From contig CAYVUV010000049.1 in NCBI GenBank assembly GCA_964455095.1, positions 1 to 39,197 of the forward strand: a stretch of 39,197 bases of DNA. The letters are read 5' to 3'. Made by a program: the position numbers and the translations under genes. A model generated the notes under the pieces. That model worked only from the letters and a program-made list of their open reading frames with translations, ran no database searches and was not told the DNA's origin. Shown here piece by piece: positions 24,662 through 31,684 of this stretch. Each line of letters opens with the position of its first letter. The first letter of the stretch is position 1. This DNA comes from CAYVUV01 sp964455095 (GTDB lineage Bacteria > Desulfobacterota > Binatia > HRBIN30 > CADEER01).

Positions 24662-25900
24662 TCAGCCCTCGACCGGCGACGCGGCGCGTTCGCTCGCCGC
24701 CGCGCGCCCCGGAGCGGCCGCGGGCTTGCCGCCGTCATTTCCTGCCGGTGCGGCGCCGGCGCGCAAGTGTTCGAGCATCGCCGCGCGCGAGGTGGCGCCC
24801 GCGGCGATCGCGCGGCGGACCAGCATCGCCGCGGCGTACGCTTCTTCTTCGCCGGCAGCGGGGGCGCGTCCGGACTGCTGCCGCAGCGCCGCGGCAAACG
24901 CCGTCACGTCCGCCCCCGCCGCGCGCGGCGCGCGCAAAACGTAGCGTCCGGCGAAGCCCTCCTCGTCGGATAGCAGCAGCAGCGGGATGCCGAGCCGTTC
25001 AGCTTGCGGCGCGATGACGGCCACGTCGCTGTGGCGTTGCGGTCCGATCACCGCGACGATGCTCGGGTCGGTGGCGAGGCGGGCGAAGAGTTGCGCCGCT
25101 TCGGCTGGATCGCCGCCGGTGTCGCGCACGACCAGGCTGTCCGGAGCATCCGCAAACGCGTGGCGCAGCGCGCTGAGCGCCTGCCGGCCGTGCTGCCGAT
25201 CGGGGCCGGTCAACAGCAGCACGCAGGCCACGCGCGTCCCGCTTTCCAGTTCCGGCGCAGGCGCGACCGCATCCGCCGCTGCATCGCGGTTCTCGTCGCC
25301 GTCTTCGACGACCGCCGCCGCGGCGGCAGGTTCCGCGTCGGCTGTTCCGTGCGGCGGCGCGCTGACCAGGGCGGCCGGCGCATCCGCTCCGAGCATCTCG
25401 CGCAGGGCAGGCTCGGTCAGCGATCCGGCCACGTCGCTCAGCTCCGAGCCGCTCAACTCCTTCATGGCGCGCTCGATGCGTGGACGGAGAATATCGTGGT
25501 CGACCTTGACGCCGCGGCTCCACGCTTGCTCCCAACTGAGGATCGCGTCGACGCGGTTGCCGAGCGCGTAGTGGGCATCGCCGGCCAGCGCCGGCGCCTG
25601 CGGTCCCTTCAGCGTTGGATACTCCTGGTTCAGCTGGGCCAGGGTGTCGAGGGTTTCTTGATACTGCTGCAGCCCGAACTCTGCCTGTGCGAGTTGGTAG
25701 TAGGCGCGCGGCCGGTATCCCAGGCTCTCGCCCTCGGCGAGGTAGCGAGTCAGACCCTCAACGGCCGTTTCGAAGTCGCCCCGACGCAGGGCATCCTCAG
25801 CCACCTCGTAGCTGGCCGGCGGCGCTTCGGGCAGATGCGAGTATGGCTGGCAGGCGGCCAGACCGATGCTCGCCCATAGGATCCAACAGATGTGTCGCAT
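24662..25900 (-). CDS. TPR plus shortened PBP1-type lipoprotein (LpoA/LppC-like)
   Basis: A 412-residue lipoprotein from the ATG at 25898-25900; the lipobox LAAC makes Cys17 the lipidated residue. Residues 30-150 form TPR-like helical repeats (ALRRGDFETAVEGLTRYLAE and successors). An Ala/Asp/Glu-rich linker spans about 175-222. Residues 223-385 resemble a periplasmic-binding-protein type I domain: lobe 1 up to FAGRYVLRAP is recognisable, then the sequence jumps directly to EEEAYAAAMLVRRAIAAGA, normally near the end of lobe 2. So a large part of lobe 2 is missing. The TPR plus PBP1 order is that of LpoA, the activator of penicillin-binding protein PBP1a, so a peptidoglycan role is plausible but unproven. 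It is divergent from the chemosensory operon. Confidence 0.82.
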   Translation of the reverse strand: MRHICWILWASIGLAACQPYSHLPEAPPASYEVAEDALRRGDFETAVEGLTRYLAEGESLGYRPRAYYQLAQAEFGLQQYQETLDTLAQLNQEYPTLKGPQAPALAGDAHYALGNRVDAILSWEQAWSRGVKVDHDILRPRIERAMKELSGSELSDVAGSLTEPALREMLGADAPAALVSAPPHGTADAEPAAAAAVVEDGDENRDAAADAVAPAPELESGTRVACVLLLTGPDRQHGRQALSALRHAFADAPDSLVVRDTGGDPAEAAQLFARLATDPSIVAVIGPQRHSDVAVIAPQAERLGIPLLLLSDEEGFAGRYVLRAPRAAGADVTAFAAALRQQSGRAPAAGEEEAYAAAMLVRRAIAAGATSRAAMLEHLRAGAAPAGNDGGKPAAAPGRAAASERAASPVEG

Positions 25901-26166
25901 GGCAGGGCTTATCGAAAGACGGGGCGTGCTTGTCAAGGACGTTCCCCCCCGAGGCCGCCGCGATGACAGAATTGGCCGCCGGCAAACTGCGTCCGCTGTG
26001 CGCCTTGCGCACGCCGCAAAGCGTCTCCCAACCCCGTTGCACCTTGAACAACGCGCCATCTGATTGGCACAAATGCCGACCGCGCATCTGGGCCCATCGA
26101 CCGACCTCTCCGACATATCCATGGCATGCCTTCTGCTAAGCGACTTGCCGATCGAAGGAGACCTGG
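25901..26166. promoter_or_regulatory. Divergent promoter region upstream of the chemosensory operon
   Basis: 266 bases between the lipoprotein gene (minus) and the CheW-PATAN gene (plus). The most AT-rich stretch, 26040-26080, includes TTGAAC (26044-26049) but no good -10 partner. GAAGGAG precedes the first operon gene. No confident operator was identified. All later genes of the operon lack room for separate promoters, so this interval probably drives all six. Confidence 0.4.
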
Positions 26167-27165
26167 ATGGATCGTGGGGATACGATTATCGAGCAACGGA
26201 TTGCCTCTCGGGTGTTGGTTTTTGCCGTCGACGACGCGTACTTCGGTCTCCATCTCGACTGGATCGAGGCGGTGGTCCCGCGCAGCGGCCTGGTGCTGCA
26301 CTCGATCAAAACATCGGGCGGAGAGGTGCAACCATTCCTCGTCCACAACGGCGAGCCGGCCTTTCCGGTCGAGCTGCGCGCGCTGCTTGGGCTGCCCGCC
26401 GCCGATGTGGCCGAGCGCTCCGCCGCCCTGTTCGTCCGTTCGGGGCCGTATCTGCTGGCCCTGCAGGTCGATGGATGTGTCGGCGTGCAGGAGATCGACC
26501 TGGCGACCCAGCCGCCGATCCCGACCAGTCTGATCGGCGATGGCGGAATTCCGGTCGGACACCTGGTCGACCTCGACGGCAGCGTCGTGGTCGTGCTCGA
26601 TCCCAGCCGCCTCGTTGATGGCGCGTTGCGCGATCGGCTGGCGCCGGCTTTGCGCGAGGCGCTCCAGTATCAGGAGCGCGCCCGTGACATTGCAGCGCTC
26701 TGGCATGAGATCGCCTCGAATCCGTCGTCCGGCGCGCTGCGCAAGTATGCACGCCTGTGCCGGCGCAACGGCCGACACAAGGAGGCGCGCGCCGCGCGTG
26801 CCGTCCTGCGCTACCTGACGCCCGGGGCAGCGGTCCCGTCGAACGGGTCCGACGATGCTCTCCTGGGTGAACTGATCCAATTGGCCGAGCAGCAGTGCAG
26901 CGCCCGAATTGTGGTGCTGGCTCCCGATGGCGTCGAGGTCGGCACCGTTCATCTCGACAGCGGCCGCGTCGTGGGTGCATCGCATGAGCGCGAGCGCGGA
27001 CTTCCGGCGCTCGGCGTCTTGCTCGCGATGCGCGATGTCCAGTGCCGGCTTTCGAGCGGGCCCAACGCCGATAGGGGCGACCATCTGACCGGTAACACCG
27101 TCGCATTGGCGATCGAGGCGCTCGCGGCGCGCAACGGCGAACGCCGTCCGCGTCCGGTGCGATAA
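26167..27165 (+). CDS. CheW-domain protein fused to a C-terminal PATAN (DUF4388)-like domain
   Basis: A 332-residue protein, about twice the size of a simple CheW. Residues 12-150 form the CheW-type adaptor (VLVFAVDDAYFGLHLDWIEA ... VVVVLDPSRLV) that links receptors to CheA. Residues about 160-215 are helical. Residues about 230-320 match the PATAN/DUF4388 pattern: LLGELIQLAEQQ, a V-H-L-D-S-GRVV strand pair (VGTVHLDSGRVVGASH), and a final strand. PATAN domains occur in response regulators and gliding or pilus control proteins such as PatA of cyanobacteria. First gene of the operon; GAAGGAG sits upstream and 31 bases separate it from the next gene. Confidence 0.85.
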   Translation: MDRGDTIIEQRIASRVLVFAVDDAYFGLHLDWIEAVVPRSGLVLHSIKTSGGEVQPFLVHNGEPAFPVELRALLGLPAADVAERSAALFVRSGPYLLALQVDGCVGVQEIDLATQPPIPTSLIGDGGIPVGHLVDLDGSVVVVLDPSRLVDGALRDRLAPALREALQYQERARDIAALWHEIASNPSSGALRKYARLCRRNGRHKEARAARAVLRYLTPGAAVPSNGSDDALLGELIQLAEQQCSARIVVLAPDGVEVGTVHLDSGRVVGASHERERGLPALGVLLAMRDVQCRLSSGPNADRGDHLTGNTVALAIEALAARNGERRPRPVR

Positions 27166-27196
27166 CCAACCGCCGCGAGCGGGACGAGGGACATTC

Positions 27197-28639
27197 ATGG
27201 ACGAACGGCCACGCATTCTCGGCGTCGACGACAGCTTGACCATTCGCAAAGCACTCGAGTTGGTGCTCAAACCGGCCGGCTACACCCTGGAGCTGGCGGC
27301 CAGCGGTGCTGAAGCGGTGGACAAAGCCCGCGGCTTTCAGCCCGCTGCCATACTGCTGGACTTCATCCTGCCCGACATGCGCGGCACGGAAGTCTGCCGA
27401 CGGCTCGCCGCCGATCCGGAGACCGCGGGCATTCCGGTCGTGTTGATCTCGGCCAAGGGGGCGGAGATCCGCCAAGCGTATCAGGACGTCGGCAACGTCG
27501 TCGGATACATTGCCAAGCCATTTACTCCCGAGGCCATCATCGAGGTGTTGCGCGACGTCGTGGCGCGGGCTCGCGATGGCTCGCTTGCGGAACTCAAATC
27601 CAATGTCGAGGAGACTGTGGACATTGCCGCCGCGGCGCAGACGAACGGGCACGAGGCGGCGCTCACGGAGACGATGCTGCTGACCGACGAGGTGACGGTG
27701 GCCGCGTCCAACGGCAGCGCGGAACCTCTGCCCGCTACCGCGGCGCCGAGCTGGGATCAGCCACCCACAAACGGCGCGGCACAGCAAAGTGGCGCGGCCG
27801 ATGCGTGGGACGAGGGCGACGAGGCCGGATTGGACGAGGAAGCCCCGGCGCCGACGATGGCGGGAGATCAGCCGCGCCGCGAGCTGGTCGAGCTGATGTT
27901 CGAAGCGCTCAGCGCGGGGCTCGAGGGCGTCTACGTCGAGGAGATCGACACCCCGGCGGGGGCGGCGGCGGACGAAGCAAAGTCGTACACGGATCTGGTG
28001 GCCCAACTGACGCGCCAGCTCGGCGAGGCGCTGACCCAGGCCCGGGCGGGGCGGCGGTTCGCGCTCTGCAGCGACGGGTCCATTCGGTCACTCGACGACG
28101 TGCTGTTCGACGCCTACCGGCGCGTGTGCCGGCTCTTGTTCCGCGCCGCGGCGGGCGGAGCGGTCGCGCACGCCCCGTCGCACCGCGCGGCCCGGGTGCT
28201 GGTGGCGTGTCATCGCGACAGCGAGCTGTTCGCCTCGGTACGCGACGCGACCGACGGGCGCGGCGCCTGGCACACCCTGCTGGTATCGGAACGGTTCCGC
28301 CAGCTGCCGATTCTCACCCGATTGTATGGTCCGACCCATCTCGTCGTCGAGATCGCGGGCAGCGGCGCACTGTGGGACCAGCTCGGTGCGCTGCGCAGTA
28401 TGCCGGAACTGCGGCGCATGCGCGTCATCGGTGTGACTCGTGCGGCTGCCGACAGCGCGCGCGCGGCGCAGCTCCCAGACATTGCGGCGCTGCGCGCCCG
28501 CGGGGTGGAAGAGGTGCTGCAAGGCGACGGCGATCTCGCCGGGACGATGCGGCGATGGATCGCGGGGGCCGCAGACGAAGTGGTCACCGCCTGGCAACCA
28601 GACGAGATCGAATCTGCGATCACCGCGATGGCCAGCTGA
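27197..28639 (+). CDS. Response regulator with N-terminal receiver and C-terminal degenerate receiver
   Basis: A 480-residue protein. Residues 5-122 are a full receiver domain: Asp11-Asp12, phosphoacceptor Asp55 (LLDFILPD), Ser85 and Lys107 (AKPF). An acidic, Ala/Glu-rich disordered linker spans about 125-225. Residues about 226-320 are helical and unrecognised. Residues about 333-455 follow a receiver-like alternation (ARVLVACHRD, THLVVEIAG, MRVIGVTR, VEEVLQGD), but the phosphoacceptor position reads Glu or a hydrophobic residue and the KP dipeptide is absent, so this looks like a pseudo-receiver. It corresponds in position to PilG-type regulators of Pil-Chp systems but is far larger. GAGGG precedes the start. 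Confidence 0.85.
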   Translation: MDERPRILGVDDSLTIRKALELVLKPAGYTLELAASGAEAVDKARGFQPAAILLDFILPDMRGTEVCRRLAADPETAGIPVVLISAKGAEIRQAYQDVGNVVGYIAKPFTPEAIIEVLRDVVARARDGSLAELKSNVEETVDIAAAAQTNGHEAALTETMLLTDEVTVAASNGSAEPLPATAAPSWDQPPTNGAAQQSGAADAWDEGDEAGLDEEAPAPTMAGDQPRRELVELMFEALSAGLEGVYVEEIDTPAGAAADEAKSYTDLVAQLTRQLGEALTQARAGRRFALCSDGSIRSLDDVLFDAYRRVCRLLFRAAAGGAVAHAPSHRAARVLVACHRDSELFASVRDATDGRGAWHTLLVSERFRQLPILTRLYGPTHLVVEIAGSGALWDQLGALRSMPELRRMRVIGVTRAAADSARAAQLPDIAALRARGVEEVLQGDGDLAGTMRRWIAGAADEVVTAWQPDEIESAITAMAS

Positions 28640-28659
28640 GTCGAGGACGTGAGCTGTTG

Positions 28660-29160
28660 ATGCCAGGCCCACCAGACAGGCATGACACGATCAGCGCGGC
28701 CCTCTGCGTCTTCGAGCGCAGCGGGCACTTGCTCGGCATTCCGGTGTCTGCCGTGCGCGAGGTGCTGAGCGGCGAGCTGCCGACGCCCGTCCCGCTGGCC
28801 CCAGCCCACCTGGCGGGCCTGGTCAACGTGCGCGGCGAGCCGCTGCCCCTGGTGCAGATCGACGGATGGATCGGCGCCGTGCCGCGGCGCTATCGCGCCG
28901 GCAATCAGATTCTGGTCATCGAGAGCAATGGATTGCGTCTCGGTCTGGTGGTCGATCGCGTGCACGACATTCGTCCCGGCGCCGAGAGTCCGGCGCCGGC
29001 GTCCGGGGGTTTGGATGGGCGCAGCCCAATCGGGTTCCGCTATCAGACCAGCGCTGCCGGGCCGGTGGCGATCATCGATCCCGCCGAGCTTGCCGATACA
29101 GCGGTCGCGCTGGCGCGCGCGACCTTCGAGCACACCCGGCCCGTAACTCCCGTGGCGTAG
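28660..29160 (+). CDS. cheW: CheW-type adaptor protein
   Basis: A 166-residue CheW, the usual size. The beta-barrel signature runs from CVFERSGHLLGIPVSAVREV to the second subdomain (LAGLVNVRGEPLPLVQID) and LGLVVDRVHDI. It should bridge the chemoreceptor and CheA in the signalling array; with the CheW-PATAN protein the operon has two CheW-type adaptors. It starts 20 bases after the response regulator stop and ends 12 bases before the receptor, so it is certainly in the same transcript. GAGG lies about 12 bases upstream of the ATG, slightly far. Confidence 0.9.
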   Translation: MPGPPDRHDTISAALCVFERSGHLLGIPVSAVREVLSGELPTPVPLAPAHLAGLVNVRGEPLPLVQIDGWIGAVPRRYRAGNQILVIESNGLRLGLVVDRVHDIRPGAESPAPASGGLDGRSPIGFRYQTSAAGPVAIIDPAELADTAVALARATFEHTRPVTPVA

Positions 29161-29172
29161 CGAAAGAAACCG

Positions 29173-31683
29173 ATGACGCGCACGGCATCAGCCACTCTTC
29201 CTCCGCGACTGAAAGGGGCATCGATCGGCCGCCAGCTGCTGATGGGCCTGGTCCCCCTGGCGCTGCTCTGCGTCGCCACGATCGCACTGCTGGGCGACCG
29301 CATGACTGGCGCGACCCTGCGCGAGCAGGCGCTCGAGCACATGCGCGTCGCTCGCGAGGACACGCGCAGTGCTGTCGAGGCCTACGCCCATCGTCTGCGC
29401 AACAACGTCGCCGTCGTCGCGGGCGACCCACGGGTCGTGCGAGCGTTTCAACTCCTGGCCGCCGCCACCCATCAGCTCGACGACTCGCCGCTGAGCGACG
29501 CCGGCACGATGCGCCCGCAGAGTCTGCGCATGCAGGAGTATCTGCGCGACTACTATGCCCGCGAGCTCGAGGGCCGCCATCTTTCGCTCGACGCGCTGAT
29601 GGTGCCGCAACGCTCGGCGTTGGTCCTGCAGGCCCGGTTCGTTGCCGGGGACCCGGCCCCGGACGGGACCGACACCGCGGATGGTTTCGCCGACCTCCAC
29701 GCTGCGGCGCATCCGGGCTTGCGCCGATTGGCGGAACGGTTTGGCTGGGAGGATCTGCTGCTGGTCGACGCGCGCGACGGGCGCGTCATCTACAGCATGG
29801 CCAAGACGCCCGTCTTCCAGACCAGTCTCGTCGACGGACCGTACGCCGTTTCCAATGCCGGCACACTCTTTCGCCAGATCCAGGGCGCTGCAACCGACGC
29901 GGCGGAGGGCCGTCTCGCGGACTTCGCGCCGTTCACGCCGTTGCACGGCCGCGCGGCCATGTTCGCCGGCGCCGCGATCTTTGACGATGGCCATCCGGTC
30001 GCCGTGCTGCTTGCCCAGCACGCGCCGCGCGACATCAACGACATCGTCTCCGCGGCCGGCCGCTGGAGTGAGCGCGGCCTCGGGTCGAGCGGCGACGCAT
30101 ACGTCGTGGGCGGCGACTTGCTCATGCGCAGCGACTCCCGCTTCCTCGATCAGGTCGCCGCCACGGATCCGCTCGTCGCGGCGGCCGACAGCACGGTGTT
30201 GACGCGGACGGTGCGTTCGCCCGCCGGGACCATGAGCTCGGACCCACGTGGCATCGCCGGTCCGTATGTGAATCACCGCGGCGTCGAGGTGTTGGGTGCG
30301 GTCGGGGCGGTTGAGGATCCAGAGTTGAACTGGAGTGTGTACGTCGAGCGCGCCGAAGCGGAGATCCTGCAGCCGCTGGGATCGCTGCGGCGGGTCGTCG
30401 GAGCAGTCGCGCTTGGGGTGTTGGTGGCGTGGACGCTGGTCGGCCTCGGCGCGGTGTCGCTGGTCATGCGACCGGCGAGTCGCTTGCTCGACACCATGCG
30501 GGCCGCGGCGCGGGGTGATTTCGAGGCCCGTGCCCCGGTGTCGGCGCACGGCGAGTTCGGCGCGCTGGCCGAGGGGCTCAATGCGTTGCTTGAACAACAG
30601 GAGCAGTGGCGCACGCAGGAGAGCGCCGAACGCCGGCGACGCGATCTGGATGTGCAAGAAATGGTCGCGGCGGTGACGGCCCTTGCAGAAGGCGACGTGA
30701 CGCGCCGCGCTCAGGTGGACGGCCAGCTGGCACCGCTGGCCCACGCCGTGAACAGTATGTGCGCGTCGCTGGGCGACTCGTTCGACCGACTGTGCGCGGT
30801 GCCCCCGCGGGTGACCGAGGTCGGCAGCGCGGTGCAGAGCGCGGCGGAACAGGTGGTGCTCGAGGTGGCGCGGCAAGTCGAAGCGCTCGGTCAGGCCGAT
30901 GCATCGACGGAGGGGCTCGCGACGCGTTTGATCCGGCTCGCCGATGCCGCCACACACACGGCGGACCGCGCGCGGGAGATCGAGCAGGCGGCGCAGGCCG
31001 AAGGCGAGTCGGTCAGGCGACTGACCGCTGGCGCGGAGGTGTTGCAGAAGAGCGCGCGTGCGGCAGGTGGAAGAATGAAGCGGCTTGGCGAACGCTCGAT
31101 GGAGCAGGCGGCGGTATCGAGCCTGGTCGCGAAGCTGGCGGCCGAGCTCAATATGCTGGCGTTGAACGCCGCCATCGAGGCCACGCGCGCGGGCGACCGA
31201 GGCGCCGACTTCACGGTGGTGGCAGAGGAGATCCGCAAGCTCGCCGAACGCGCCGATGGGGCGCGCGACGAGGTCGGGCGCACGGTGGAGGCCCTGCAGC
31301 TCGAGATCAACGAGTTGCTCGCCGGGATGGAACGACAGGGGACTCATGTCGAGGAGCACGCGCGCCACGTGGCGGAAACCGCGCAGCGCCTCGATCCCCT
31401 GCGGCACCCCGTCGAGCGATGGGTCGCCGAGGTGGGCCAGCTGACGCCCGAATTGATTCGGACGGCCGACGATGCCGCCCGTTTGCGGGTGGCGATTGGT
31501 CACGCCAGCGACCTGGCACGCCGCATTCGCACCACCGCCGATGCGGCACACGGGCACGCGCAAACCCTGTTGGCGATCGCAGCCGACATTCCCGCCCCGG
31601 CGCCAAACGGCCGCGGGGGCCATGAGAATGGCAACGGATCCGCGTCACATGCTGTCGCGCGAATCGGGGCGGCGCGATTTTGA
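29173..31683 (+). CDS. Methyl-accepting chemotaxis-type receptor with large periplasmic sensor
   Basis: An 836-residue receptor. TM1 is at about 20-41 and TM2 at 405-433; between them about 360 residues form a periplasmic sensor with dCACHE-like features (SGDAYVVGGDLLMRSDSR near residue 306). HAMP follows at about 434-485. The signalling hairpin tip is at LNMLALNAAIEATRAGDRGADFTVVAEEI in shorter form (LNMLALNAAIEATRAG, residues 659-674; then FTVVAEEIRKLAE), the conserved CheA/CheW contact. The C-terminus lacks the NWETF-type CheR tether, and no cheR or cheB is present in the operon, so adaptation by methylation is doubtful. The position before CheA matches PilJ in Pil-Chp systems. The ligand is unknown. 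Confidence 0.88.
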   Translation: MTRTASATLPPRLKGASIGRQLLMGLVPLALLCVATIALLGDRMTGATLREQALEHMRVAREDTRSAVEAYAHRLRNNVAVVAGDPRVVRAFQLLAAATHQLDDSPLSDAGTMRPQSLRMQEYLRDYYARELEGRHLSLDALMVPQRSALVLQARFVAGDPAPDGTDTADGFADLHAAAHPGLRRLAERFGWEDLLLVDARDGRVIYSMAKTPVFQTSLVDGPYAVSNAGTLFRQIQGAATDAAEGRLADFAPFTPLHGRAAMFAGAAIFDDGHPVAVLLAQHAPRDINDIVSAAGRWSERGLGSSGDAYVVGGDLLMRSDSRFLDQVAATDPLVAAADSTVLTRTVRSPAGTMSSDPRGIAGPYVNHRGVEVLGAVGAVEDPELNWSVYVERAEAEILQPLGSLRRVVGAVALGVLVAWTLVGLGAVSLVMRPASRLLDTMRAAARGDFEARAPVSAHGEFGALAEGLNALLEQQEQWRTQESAERRRRDLDVQEMVAAVTALAEGDVTRRAQVDGQLAPLAHAVNSMCASLGDSFDRLCAVPPRVTEVGSAVQSAAEQVVLEVARQVEALGQADASTEGLATRLIRLADAATHTADRAREIEQAAQAEGESVRRLTAGAEVLQKSARAAGGRMKRLGERSMEQAAVSSLVAKLAAELNMLALNAAIEATRAGDRGADFTVVAEEIRKLAERADGARDEVGRTVEALQLEINELLAGMERQGTHVEEHARHVAETAQRLDPLRHPVERWVAEVGQLTPELIRTADDAARLRVAIGHASDLARRIRTTADAAHGHAQTLLAIAADIPAPAPNGRGGHENGNGSASHAVARIGAARF

Positions 31684-31684
31684 G

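Noticed and set aside
26065..26080. A sigma-54-like TGGCAC upstream of the chemosensory operon
   Set aside because: The downstream GC element does not fall at the required spacing and lacks TTGC, so it is probably chance.
29188..31623. An 811-residue minus-strand open frame opposite the receptor
   Set aside because: The receptor on the plus strand has clear TM, HAMP and signalling-tip motifs; the antisense frame is Arg/His-rich and shows nothing recognisable.
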